DNA of 29,372 nt from NCBI GenBank assembly GCA_000827495.1, contig KN817710.1:19619-48990 (forward strand), read 5' to 3'. This document shows positions 1-10,695 of the stretch, one piece after another. The translations under genes and the position numbers were made by a program. The first letter of the stretch is position 1. Each line of letters starts with the position of its first letter. Below the pieces are notes generated by a model. It made no database searches. It saw only the letters and a list, made by a program, of their open reading frames with translations, and was not told where the DNA came from. Origin of the DNA: Hypholoma sublateritium FD-334 SS-4 (Eukaryota > Basidiomycota > Agaricomycetes > Agaricales > Strophariaceae).

Positions 1-2644
1 CAGTAAATGTGTGCCCATAACTATTTGCCCTCCAATATTAAGCACTTCCATCCAGAAGAGTAGATGGTGGATCAGAAAATCAACAAGCTTAGTGTGAATT
101 GCATCATTCAGAGTCCCTTGTACAAGATGCACCCCCCAATATTTACAAGCATATAAAAGTGCAGGGGCTATGTATATTTCAACCCGCTCCTTCATATTCA
201 CCACATTTTTATCAAGAATAAATGATGATTCAAGTTTGCAAATATTGAATTTCAGGTGGGTTTTCATTNTATTAAAGCAGCACTTGNCCAAAACTTCACT
301 GTGCTCTGACAAATTACAATAAAAATTTCCTGATCGNTTTTCACTTAGCAAGTAGTCTGAAAATGATGCATGAAAGGGTGAAACCATTTTATTTTCCTGC
401 TGTATGTGAATGACTGATTGAAGTGAGTTTAATACATTTTGGATTTTACTTTCAGATATATCCAGCAGTACAGCCAGTGCATGTATATCCATAGGTTCTT
501 TTGCACATACTACTGTCTTTAATATATAAAAAGCATTGTCAAATTCCCACTTCTCCAGTACTTGGTTGCCAATTGCAGCAGATAGAATGCCACTATACAG
601 TGCATTTAGTTCATTATATTGAAANNTTGACTTTGATGCAGACTTTATATCTAGTACAAGTTGTAAACGAGCACCACAGTCTATGCTTTTATTTGAATCA
701 TTTGGTCTGATATATCTCACAGCAGTAGCAGCATAGATGAATAGTTTTCCAGCATCTTTTGCAAGTTGTGCAATATCACTAGATAGTGGAGACATATTGT
801 GCAGTGCTTCTGACAAATACTTTTTTATATCAGCCTCCACAATAGAGGCTTCAATGTCATGCAAATACAGTACAGAGTTCAAGTATTCTGATGTTAAAAT
901 CTCATTGTGAATCACAGGCTCTGGGCGACTAGTAATAAAGAATTTGACAGGAAGATTTGCAGCCAACTTTATAAGTGTCTGAAGAAATAATTGCAAAGTG
1001 GNTTCATTATTGCATTCNTCCATTGCATCAATGACAATAACTGTATGGCCTGGCATAGTATCTTTTATATCTTGAAATGCATGTANNAACAGNTTTTCAA
1101 ATTGCCTTTGAATATCCAGCTCACTAGATTCTGGCTTTGCTTTCAAAATCTTGTGAAGCTTCTCACAAAAAGGTGCAGAATATTGTGCAAGCTGATATGC
1201 AAGAGTAGGCACAAGTCTATCTGCATCAGAGCAAGTAGAAGACATCCGAGAGCAAAAGTAGTTGCCACCTAATAAAGCATTATGTTCAAGCCATTCACAG
1301 AAACTATATGCAATTGTTGTTTTTCCAGTGCCAGCCATTCCATTCAGCCAATAAACTTTAGCACCAGNTGGATCTAAAGTCCANGCTTTCAAATCTGCAA
1401 GAATCTGTTGCCGTGTTTCAAGTGTGCATCCATGTCGCTTGATAGTAGAAGAAAACCTTGAATTATACCTTGCTTCATTCACTGGAGACAAATCTTTGAG
1501 TAGCACAGTCTGTCAAAAAAAATTAGTTTTGACATTACATATTTATTATAAACTATAAATTTTACCATCCAAAGATTTTTTGTAGTTTGCCAAGCTTGAA
1601 GACCAATATTCCTCTAATAATCTATTTAAAAGCAGCTTCAAATGCAAAAAGAATATAGTACTTACCTGTAATCGGTGAAATAATAACTCAATCTGATGAT
1701 ACCTTTGAAGAATATCTCCTTGATCTTGATTTGCTTCCACAGTTCGTATCATTCCATTTCGAGTCTGCTGATTCTTGATATAATTTACTTCTTCTGAAAT
1801 TGCTCTGCAGCAAATGTTACAAATATTGAATACTAGATGCAGTTTGTTTACCCACTTCATAATGCTTGAAATACCACCAGTAATATCTTCTTCTTCCAGC
1901 TTGCTTACATATGGTGCTAAATCATTTGCCATATTGGTGAGTTCTGCTCCAATTCTTTCATATTCTTTGTCATTGTCCCCAACCATCTAAATTTTCCAAA
2001 GATGAATTATAATACAAAATTAATTCATNTTGGTAGCTTACTTCTGCAAGGTTTATGCAAGCAAGCAACCCTCCAACAGCTGANTTGAGAGGNGGACAAG
2101 CATCTGCACTCTTTTCCAAAAGACCAAGTGCTGTTCTGACCCCACTCCATGCCACACTTAACATCTTTCTAGCTGCAGAGGGAGCAGGAAAAACCTAATG
2201 CAAAATGTCAAAAATTAATAGGAGAAATTTGTGAATTCCACCACATACCACTCCTGCAGCCTCTCCAGTGACACCAGTTATATTTGTGTTAACATTGACT
2301 TCTGGGAGAATAACAGCACCCAGGCCTGGCTGAGGAGTCGGCAAGATATTGTCTGTGGCTTCCTCAATACTGCCGTGTTGAGCTGTTGTAACAGCCGCAG
2401 ACTCTAGTGCGGAAGAAACCTAGAGTAAAAGTTTAATTGACGTCGACCGTGGCAGAAAGCCGTAAAATCCCAGTCAAACACGTACCCCACCCGCTGGATT
2501 CCCCCCACTCAGTGCATCAAAAGCACCACTATCTCCAAGAACAGCAGGATGCGGAGATGAAGAGCGAGAGCCTGGCAATATAGCATCTCGAACTCGTTCA
2601 AAACCGCGGCGGAAAGCTTTTTTGACGGATTTTTTCNGAGGCAT
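1..2644 (-). CDS. NACHT-domain NLR (STAND) protein, 3' end off the left edge
   Basis: Exons (minus strand) 2644-2486, 2419-2249, 2194-2042, 1986-1666 and 1509-1 give 771 codons before the edge; all four introns are phase 0 with GT-AG ends. Residues 1-110 are basic then low-complexity. About 120-260 is a helical region with the AWSGVRTALGLL and SAVGGLLACINLAE segments that usually precede NACHT in agaricomycete NLRs. Residues 325-333 are the Walker A, GMAGTGKTT. A Walker B (VIVIDAM, then an acidic pair) lies near 430, followed by FFITSRPE and a winged-helix-like FHASFSDYL segment. Such proteins are intracellular STAND sensors linked to non-self recognition and cell death. The C-terminal repeats expected for the family (often WD40) are not in the window. 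Scattered N bases fall in the gene, but no stop interrupts it. Codon use is AT-rich, unlike the neighbours. The start was chosen as the first ATG of the CpG-rich exon 1 (MP-KKSVKKAFRRGF). Confidence 0.88.
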
Positions 2645-4116
2645 TGTTAATTGCAGTTGAGAGAATGAGGTTGGAAAGAGGGGGAATCNCACATTGCTTG
2701 GACTGGCTGATTATACTGTCCTCGAGCGACAGGCTCCCATGACTCAGATGCTGTGGCAGGCTGTTCATCATTCACATCAATCATCATCTATGATATATAT
2801 CTCTGATAACACAGCAAACGCTGCGCACCCAGCGTCATCGTTCAATTCAGCTTTTGGCTCACAGAACTCTTTGTCAGATGTCGCTGTTTCTCAACGNTGT
2901 CATTCCGAGTTTACGACGTTCTATTGCATTGTACGTACTACGCTCCTGTGTATGCCTCCTCACTCAGCTGCGTGGTCAAGTTATAAATACATGCTCTGCA
3001 ACCGTGGATGCAGCCCACCACGTCGAACAGCAGATATATCAATCAATGATCGTGACAGTGGGCGCAAGTCGGACTAAAATGCACGAGCAGTGATAGTGCT
3101 GTGTTCTCTGCGCTGGGAGATAAAAAACATCTTTGTTTTCTTCCGTCAGCGCGAGATAGGAACGGCAGAATCAATTTGGGATGTGAAATTATGCAGCCAA
3201 AGAGTTCCCGGCGATTGCATTCTAGAGGGCACACCAAACTAAGAATATAATGCCACCAAAGTGCAAGCGGCTCACGAGAAGCTGCTCCATCTCGCACGAA
3301 CGAAGATAATGGGTGTGATCAAGGCGAAAAGGGAGGATGAGTGCCGAAAGCAGGCCTTCGGAGTCCATGAGGATGAGGGCCAGACAGAGACGATGACGTT
3401 CGGCCGGACAGACGCGTCGACGATAACGCTATCGCGAGTTACTGTAAGCACTCCATTGTCCAGCGAGCTTTCGTGTCAGACGACATAAGCGTACACTCAA
3501 GCGCAGGAATCGCGTCCTTGGGGGTTCAAATATAAGTCGGGGAAACGCAACATGGAAGAGGGAGATGTACGAAGGAGAGCGTTGCGAATGGTCGCGTGAG
3601 TTGCCTGCCCAGACTCGGACACAAGTTCACTTACCGGCTGCTGAAGCGCGCACATAATGAATCACAATTGGAACATAAAAGAGGAACCAGGCCCACCTCC
3701 GGACCCTTCGCTGCTTCGAGTTTCCCTCGCAAATGCGCATGGGCCAGTGGGCCATGCTGCCAGCGGCGGCTGTAAACGACGTCGTTGAGCAGATGACGTT
3801 GAGCATCCCTGCACAGTGGGCGTTGGACAACGGAGAGGTACGCTGGGATGGCGCAAAAAGCAAGACGGCAGTAGCAAGGACGAGAGAAGGGCGGTACCTC
3901 AGTGAGATATACATTGGATTTGCTAACCACTGTCAGGAGCCGAAAATTTTATTCATTTCGGGGTGATATCCGCAAGACGAGCGCTTTTAGAGAGGTGGAA
4001 CACGGTCCAACCAGCAGGAGACATATAGATAGAGAAGCGAGGGAGGAAGTCGCAGCTCTCGGCGAAGTGCCAACGTCAAACACAATTCTGCAGTTCGGAC
4101 TCAGTGCGGGCCGGCT
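2645..4116. other. Gene-free stretch upstream of the NLR
   Basis: No convincing gene. The DNA next to the NLR start is CpG-containing and presumably holds its promoter. A short plus-strand open stretch at 3261-3485 begins at GTG and encodes a charged peptide followed by a possible GT donor. It has no recognisable family and no ATG, so I do not call it. Other open frames here are short and lack codon bias. Confidence 0.4.
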
Positions 4117-4771
4117 ATGATCATGAGCACATCCGCGGCTATACGACTCGTCGCTCCGCTCGTCCACGACGACGACGACGTGCGCAAGTTGAAGTCTCGT
4201 TTAGCCGCTGAGCCCCCTTCTCCTCTGCGTTAACATGCTCACCTCATACCATAAGCAGTTCGACGAGGACCTCGTCGTCACGGCGCTCCTCGATTCAGAC
4301 GCCAAGGTTTCCGCCGCCTTCACCTTCACCACTCGGCCGCATGACGCCGCTCCGCGCGACCCCACCCGCGTAGAATCCCTACGAATGTGAGTAACATTCA
4401 TCTGACGTAGACTTCACGCTGATGCGCTGGTTGACTCCAGCGCAGCACTGGCGCTGTCGACGAGTCGGGGTCATACGTCGGTAAGCAGGATGTGAGCGGC
4501 CATAAATGCAAATGCCCAGGACAGAGTACGTTGCGGTTATCGTCCACTTATCCACGTCGGCTGGACTAACTTTTGCATAATATTAGTCCACATTTTTCTC
4601 AAAATAACGGGAGCGGATACGAAGATTGCCCATCAAGTATTATTCTACGTCGAGAAGATCCAGAAAGTTCAGCGTACATTGCTACGTCTAAAACTACAGC
4701 ACTGTCGACGCGACTTCGCGATGAAAGTCCTCGTCCATTCGACGTCACCGCCGATCTCCGCCCGAGCTTAA
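4117..4771 (+). CDS. Small spliced hypothetical protein
   Basis: Unrecognised. The safest model starts at ATG 4235 with exons 4235-4386, 4446-4480 and 4587-4771, giving 123 aa in one frame. Introns are GT-AG; the second has a GACTAAC-like branch site before ATATTAG. The peptide has an acidic N-terminus (FDEDLVVTALLDSD), then DESGSYVVHIFLKITGAD, then a basic helical segment (VEKIQKVQRTLLRLKL). An alternative start at ATG 4117 or 4123 adds MSTSAAIRLVAPLVHDDDD if a 79-nt intron 4180-4258 is removed; otherwise 4117-4233 is a short upstream open frame ending one base before ATG 4235. An extra 3' exon cannot be excluded, because another frame stays open to 4881. No domain was assigned. Confidence 0.45.
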
Positions 4772-6719
4772 TCCGCCAGTCGTCAAAAGGCATTATTTAT
4801 ATCACCGCCGGTACGCGTCGCTGCGCGCAAGAACAGCAGGGCGAGACCTTCGTAGAGTGCTCGTCGCCGAGCGGAACTTGAACTTGGGGCACAGTGTGTC
4901 ACCCTATGGACGATGAGGTGTATGTCGGACCCCTTTCCCCTTTCCTGTCCTGTTGTTGGGCAAGGTCAGCGTAGGGCGATCGCTGATGCTGCATCTCAAT
5001 AGGGAGTATGGATCTAGCCGTGGTGATTACTACGGGGCAGCCATATTTTCGGTGCACACTCTGGGAAATTCAGGAGTTTCGACACGATACTGTGGCACTG
5101 GACGACAGCCCTGGTGGAACAGGACGCGCCTATGGACGGTATGTACAGGGCATGGGTTGTAGCGCGCAGACAAGGACGTAGAGGACGGAGTAGGAATTGA
5201 AATTCGAGTAGTGAGTGTACACCGAATTATCTTGTCATTCTATGTGATCTGCGAATGTAAATATTTAGGAAAAATAAGATGATTACGAGTTGATGTTCTC
5301 GTTTATCTAGAGGCATGCAGAGAAAAGTCCGATGCGTGTTCAGCGCTGGGTGTAGCGTGCATTGTATCCAAAGCTATGTGTTTATTTTTTCAAGCGGAAT
5401 CACAAGAGTTCGATTCAATGTTATGTGAATGTTTGTGGCTCTACAGTCTGATCTACTGTTGAGGCCGGCACCAAAAGCTACTCAAGTTTGAAACGAGAGC
5501 TCAACATGAATCTGTTCTTCATGTTGTCTACGAATTCCGTAACAGCCTCGATGCTACTGACTCCCGAGTCCGCCGGCGTAGCTCTCGGAGCGAACTCGGT
5601 GCTAGCACTGTGCTGAAGGCAAACTTGGTATGCGATATACCGGCCTGAAGATCTCGCACACGGAGGGCACGCAACTTGCTCTCGGCGCCCTGAGCAGCTG
5701 AACGAGAGCGAACGAGACGCGACGTCGGGCGGGCTGGAGGGTGCATGCAGGCGGATGAACCGGCATCCTCAACGAGCGCAGAGGGGCACAGCAGAGTTAC
5801 GCGGGCGGCGGTGGGCGGCTAAGCGGCTGAGGAGGAGCGGCGCGAATTGCGCTGCGCGCACGTCTGAGTTAGGAGAGGGGCGTCGGTCCAAGGATTGGGC
5901 GTGAAGAGGACAGCACGGGCGAGCCCGATGGGATGTCAGGCAGGGTGGAGGGCGCGTGTGCAGGTGTCCTGGTGGTCACTCAGAGCGGCACAGCGGGGCG
6001 GGGCGGGGGGTGTCGCGGCTGTTCTTAAGTGGCGGCACAATCGTGCGTGCGCCGGTGGACGCTGAGGTACATGGTGCAGAGGGAGGACGGGCTCGCCCCC
6101 CATTATTTCTGGTCTTGCGCTCCCATCCCTACTACCCCACTATTATCAGAAGTGGCGGCGCACACGAAATCCGCCACGCCTCGCTGCCCGCGGAACACGT
6201 CTGCTCTGGGTAACTTGACGAAGATCTCAGTACTCCCATGCAAGGCGCAGACCAGACTCTCCGCGCTGCTGAACCCGCACCATCTCTTCTGCGCAGACTG
6301 GCATGGGCTTCCGCTGGGTCGACCTGCTGCGCGCGGAGTTCGCGGCAAGAGTGACAAGTTCTCCGTTTCGCTGCGCGACTTGTCTGCCTCGTTAATTCTC
6401 ACTTCAGAGGGAGCGTGGCAGATGTACCGTTGCTCAAATCAGGGTTCGAGGAGGCAAGCGGGGCGGGTGTGAGGTGAGAGCACCGCGCCGCGGGTAGAAT
6501 GGAGCGGCGCATCAGCACAGAGCAGTAACGACAAGGGCTGGTGCAAGTGTTTAGGCGTTTGCCGTGCACGAAAGGCACTGCTACTCGACGGCATTAGCAC
6601 GATGCGATCTGATAAATTATTGGATTTAGCATAGCGCGACATTTGTAGTGTACACAGGATGCAGAAAATTCACTTCAGCGTTGCGCCCCACTGCGCTTCA
6701 TCGCCAGCCACATGCACAC
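4772..6719. other. Gene-free stretch, GC-rich in its right half
   Basis: About 1.9 kb with no gene I can support. 5200-5520 is AT-richer and featureless. 5700-6500 is GC- and CpG-rich, with open frames on both strands but no splice-consistent model and no recognisable peptide. A 7-bp inverted repeat (GTGGCGG/CCGCCAC, 12-nt loop) lies at 6152-6177. The right end is downstream of the oxidoreductase stop codon. Confidence 0.4.
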
Positions 6720-8557
6720 TCACATTATATGCTCAAGCTTCGCTGCGCGCACCCGCTTCTCGGTAATGAGGAATGGCGCTGGCAGAGCTGGATCGTCTCC
6801 GGGCTTTTCTCCTTCGCCCTCCACGACGCCCAGCACCATCCGCGCGACTGCACGGCCGCTCAGCCACGCATGGACCATCCCCTCGCCGGTGTACCCCGCG
6901 CAGATCCACTCGCCGGGACGCGCGAGCAGCATGTGCGCCTCCGCACCCGCAGCGTCCCCGCGCGGTTCTGCACGGCCGGACACCGACGCGGGCACGCGCC
7001 CGACCCACGGCTGCATGTCCGCCGAGATGGCGATGATCCCCGTCCACTCCGCCTTCACGCGTGGCTCCGCGCCCGGCGGCGGCGCGTCGGGGTCCTCGCC
7101 CCAGTGGCCCGCAAAGTACTTCGGCAGCGCGTCACGTAGGTAGGCCGCGATGGCGGGGTCGCTGCCGCTGTCGTCCGCGACGCCGATGTTGGCCAGCAGC
7201 ATGTCTTCGGCGTTCCCGCGGAGCATCGCACCGCCGCCGAACATGAACTCGCCGGCGGTGGGAAGCCCGCCGGGGCTCGGATTTCTGCCGGAAGGAAGGA
7301 GCTGGGTGAGGTAGTCGAACGCGAACTCTTGCTGGAGCTTGCCAGACGCGATGTCTTGTTTGCCTGAAAAGAATAAAAACCCGCGTGTGCCCGCCCACGA
7401 GGCGGCGTGTGTTTTCGTCGGCATGAGGCCCCTTCCTGGGCGCTGGGTCGACATATGGAGTCTTGTGGGTACGATCTTCTTCCGCAGACCAGGGAGAAGG
7501 TGTGATGACCAGGCATTGGTGGCATGGATTACGTGAGCGGTCCTGATATCTCCCCTGGGCGTGTGCACAAGATATGTGCCGTTATTTGAGGCGATATTAA
7601 TGCAGGGTGTTCGCGTATATAACTGGAAGCTGTCAATTGAGATTAGATTGGGGCGTTGCACACCCCCGGGTGATAAGATGAAGCGCACTTAGGGTATCGA
7701 ATGAGGAGCCTCTGCAGTAGTCCTGTGACCAAACGATAAGGGTGAATGGAAGCGCCCGGCTTGAGTATACATCCGTAGATTGACTTCGCTAATTGAAGGT
7801 GCTAATATGTGTCAGCGTCCATAAGGAACGGCTGCTTCAGAAGTCTGGACGCTTACATCTATGGTTTCTCGTTCATGGATAATGTCGAACCCCTCGGCGA
7901 GATCCTTGGGAACTTCAGCCAAATATGATTCGAGCTCGGCCATCGCCTTCTCGAACATGTCAGGGTGTAAAAAAGCGTCGTAATCGTCGACCAGGCGGGC
8001 TTGTGCATCTTGCAATAAATTTTCATCTTTGGCGACGCCGATAATTGTCGGTATATGCTCGAGCCTAAAACGTAAGATCTCTTGCGCCGTCGCAGCGCCA
8101 TATTTCTTCTTCAGTTCAAAGTACTCGGTATACACATTAGGCACTATGTGGCCGCCGTTCCTGGAATCCTCATGAGTATGCGTTAATCAACGTAGGAACG
8201 ACCGCACCTGCCGGTTGCACCTGAGCAAGCATCCCTTGCTTCAAGCATCACAACCTTCAACGGCGCTCCACACAACTTTGAGTCCGGATCGTCACGTACA
8301 TAGTCTAACAGCGCCTTTGCGATCGCTGTCCCAGAAATTCCACTCCCAACGATGACCACATCGGCATAGAGCGGGAGCACCGCGTCTTTGCCGTGCTGCG
8401 CTATCGGAGACAGAGGAATTGTCCAGTATGGTACGGAGGCGTTCAGCTGAGGGATCCCGGGGGACCGCGCAATGCGCTTTGCGAGCGGCTCGGAGTCGTC
8501 GACAAGTGTCTTGAACGTCTGGAGCGCAGATCGCAGAGTGGAAAATAGGCCGCCCAT
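6720..8557 (-). CDS. FAD-dependent oxidoreductase, D-amino-acid-oxidase (DAO) superfamily
   Basis: Exons 8557-8208, 8160-7857, 7801-7689 and 7629-6720 join in frame to 558 aa. Residues 66-77 are the FAD-binding Rossmann motif (DVVIVGSGISGT). ATGRNGGH at about 114-121 is split by intron 1 and is typical of this fungal group. Exon 3 encodes KPGASIHPYRLVTGLL, matching the family's substrate-side segment, and exon 4 opens with FQLYTRTP. The C-terminal FAD-binding end is present (AGYTGEGMVHAWLSGRAVA). Such enzymes oxidise an amine or amino acid with FAD, giving an imine and H2O2; the substrate cannot be read from the sequence. There is no clear signal peptide and no SKL-type C-terminus (it ends KLEHIM), so a cytosolic location is inferred. 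The start ATG sits in ACCATGG and lies about 40 nt below a TATA-like box. No frameshift or missing core motif was seen. Confidence 0.9.
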
Positions 8558-8595
8558 GGTAGTTGTGGAAAGGTAGTGCAGGGAGTGATGCAGGG

Positions 8596-8604
8596 TTTAA
8601 TATA
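8596..8604 (-). promoter_or_regulatory. TATA-like box of the FAD oxidoreductase gene
   Basis: TATATTAAA on the minus strand, about 40 nt upstream of the ATG at 8557, followed by a C/T-rich leader. The spacing fits a core promoter with a short 5' UTR. Confidence 0.5.
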
Positions 8605-9258
8605 CCGCCTCGGGATCGTAGATGGGATTATGAATGAATGAATGAATTATGGCACCAGATAAGATTAACATCCTCGAGGTTTGGCCGGTTTGCTTCCTTG
8701 TCGCGAAAAGGCCGCCACGTTGGAGATAGCGCAGAGAGTTAGAAACCCGGGACTGCGGTACGCGTATATTATAAGCAGTGGGCACTTGCGGATGGATCTA
8801 CGGGGAAAGTTTGCTGCACTTGGTAGAGACTCGAAATAACGAGTCCCCAGGCGGAAGAATATTGCTGAGCGGAGACCGGATCTTGGTCCCGTGATCGCTC
8901 GGCGCGACGGCGCGTCGTTTTCTTGTTTTAGCCTGCTTCGACTCGGGAGGTCGTCCTTTTCTGAGCGTGCTCCCATTTAGCTGCGAACGTGGGGCGTTAT
9001 TCGCGCGCGCCGGGTCCGGTCTCCAGGAGCCAACACGCAGGCACCGCCGTCTCTGTCGATATTTCTCCGAATTCTTGCGGCTTACAGAATTTCCGTGAGG
9101 GTTAGGCGCATAGCCAATGGTTGCGAGTTCCCATCCGGTGCCGAAGAAAGCAAGACGCAAAGGTAGATCTTCGGTGCAATGGGCGAGTTGCCTTTCCGTA
9201 TGCGCGTTCCTCGTCGACACAAGTGTCATGCAAGCATCACTTTGATCATTTCCAGAAA
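8605..9258. other. Intergenic stretch with a short ATGA microsatellite
   Basis: No supported gene. A GAAT/ATGA tetranucleotide run (about four copies) occurs at 8631-8648. An open minus-strand frame at 8798-9229 has no family features and lies downstream of the decayed coiled-coil stretch. It might be part of the same relic, but there is nothing to show it. Confidence 0.35.
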
Positions 9259-9650
9259 TGAGCTATGTAAATATCGACAGCAAGAAAGTAGAATACGGCC
9301 TTCGCACCTGCTTCGCACGTCTTCGAGGCTACACCAGCCTTAATTACGTGCAAGCTATGTGCGAGTTTTTGCTTCGCCCAAGTATCTTCCTCCTGCACGC
9401 GTCTCTTTTCCGCGGCCTTCGCATTCTCCTCCGCCTGTCACAAAGCCTTCAGCTTGAGTATGTCGATGTTCCGGAAGCATCGCGAGCTTCATGTCATGCA
9501 TTACGTCTCTCTAGTTTCTGCGTCCTCTCCGCGGTAGCGATCACCTGTGGGTCTGCTTGTGCAACGGCCGTGACAGCAGATGGGTAGGCGCTATCCGAGT
9601 CGCGGTAAGTTGTAACCTCATCTTTCAGCGCCTGGTATGATTAAATGGTG
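9259..9650 (-). pseudogene. Decayed coiled-coil coding region
   Basis: Two minus-strand stretches read like real coding DNA but do not join cleanly. The first follows an AG acceptor near 9640 and encodes ALKDEVTTYRDSDSAYPSAV, then a Gln/Ala-rich and charged segment (QKLERRN) that ends at TGA. The second, after a TGTGACAG acceptor near 9437, encodes QAEENAKAAEKRRVQEED, an alanine/charged coiled-coil pattern. The two could be spliced in phase 0 with a weak GTGATC donor, but coding-like sequence lies inside that intron. No start, stop or family was found. Best read as a broken gene; an intact gene with an odd intron remains possible. Confidence 0.3.
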
Positions 9651-10104
9651 AGGTACTTCACCAGCGTAGACAGTGTAGAAGATAGTGGTAGGCAGCTACT
9701 TGGTATCGTCAGAAATCGAAGCCCGCAGCGGAGAACCCAAAGGAATTGTCGACCTGCGGAGAGGCAGGCGAGATGGTTCGTCAGGCAGGCACAAATGACT
9801 CGACACCGGTTGTAAGATCAACGTCGGGGCTGGCTCCTAATGCCACAGCGCAGAAACAATGCAAGGACGTGGCTCTAGGGTGAGGCAGTCGCGGCCATGA
9901 TGAGTGAGAATAAGAAACAGGAGCGTTGTTGATCGATTCCATCAGATGAGGTCATATTCCCGGCAACTTGCGGCCATTGACCGGCGGCTCACGCGCTACA
10001 GAAAACATGTCCTCGACAATTCAGATTGTTACAGTACTATTCCTCTCCGCCATCCAGTTATACATGTCATATGCTACAAATTCAGTGCGCCCAGCGCCCA
10101 TCGT
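9651..10104. other. Intergenic stretch, possible outlying relic sequence
   Basis: On the minus strand, 9700-9900 contains short coding-like pieces (GASPDVDLTTGVESF; VDNSFGFSAAGFDF) in one frame, interrupted by TGA codons at two TGACGA hexamers. They may be outlying parts of the decayed gene at 9259-9650. Nothing else is recognisable. Confidence 0.25.
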
Positions 10105-10695
10105 CTAGATCAACGCCACCTCTTCGTCGGAGGACTCGGACGCCGCATCGGAGGCGCGGCGGCCCCTGTTCGCGCCGCGCGCCGCGAGGTCGAGCTTGTA
10201 GTCCCAGTCGCCGTCGAGCTGCGCGTCGGGCACCTTCGTGCGGCGGCTGCCCTTCGGCTTCTTGTCCTTCTTCGCCGTCTTCTTCAGCGCCCCGGGCGCG
10301 CCGCGCGGGGCCTTGTCGCTGCCCGCGTCGGAGAGCACGTGCTCGGCGTCGATGTCGCTCCCGGCCTCGGAGCGCGGCGCGGGCGCGGGGACCTCCGTGC
10401 CGGCGAGGATGCGCGCCTCCTGGGCGATCGTCTCGCGCATGTCCGCGAGCGTGGACTTGATCCCCGTGAGCTCGACCTCGCGCTGGAAGATGACCTCGAG
10501 CAGGTCGTTGTACTCGGCGATCTTCGCCTTGTGCTCGCTCGGCGCGGAGGGGAGGCAGACGAGGCGCTCCTGGATATTAATAGCGATGCGATCAGATCAT
10601 GTACCATCAGGCGCGCAGTGCGGGGTAGGGGGAATGCGGGGACGTACGTCGACGACGGGGATGACGGGCGCGTGGTTCTGGAGGGTATCAGCCAT
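10105..10695 (-). CDS. Hypothetical charged protein with a coiled-coil N-terminal half
   Basis: Exons 10695-10648 (MADTLQNHAPVIPVVD) and 10569-10105 join in phase 0 across a GTACGT...ATCCAG intron to give 170 aa. Residues about 17-75 form an amphipathic helix with leucine/isoleucine spacing (EYNDLLEVIFQREVELTGIK), a likely dimerising coiled coil. Then comes an acidic and proline/alanine stretch, a lysine-rich patch (KKTAKKDKKPKGSRR) and an acidic serine tail (SESSDEEVALI). The lysine patch could be a nuclear localisation signal and the SSDEE tail a casein-kinase-2-type site; both are inferences. GC3 is very high, so long antisense open frames exist. The family was not recognised. The leader upstream of the ATG is pyrimidine-rich. 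Confidence 0.7.

Noticed and set aside
5395..5425. B-box-like GTTCGATTC suggesting a tRNA
   Set aside because: The flanking bases do not form a T-stem and no acceptor or anticodon stem could be found.
6152..6177. 7-bp GC-rich hairpin as a terminator
   Set aside because: Far from the oxidoreductase 3' end, with no T run, and intrinsic terminators are not expected in a fungal nuclear genome.
6648..7143. Plus-strand open frames of 143-163 codons
   Set aside because: Antisense to exon 4 of the FAD oxidoreductase, which is identified by motifs.
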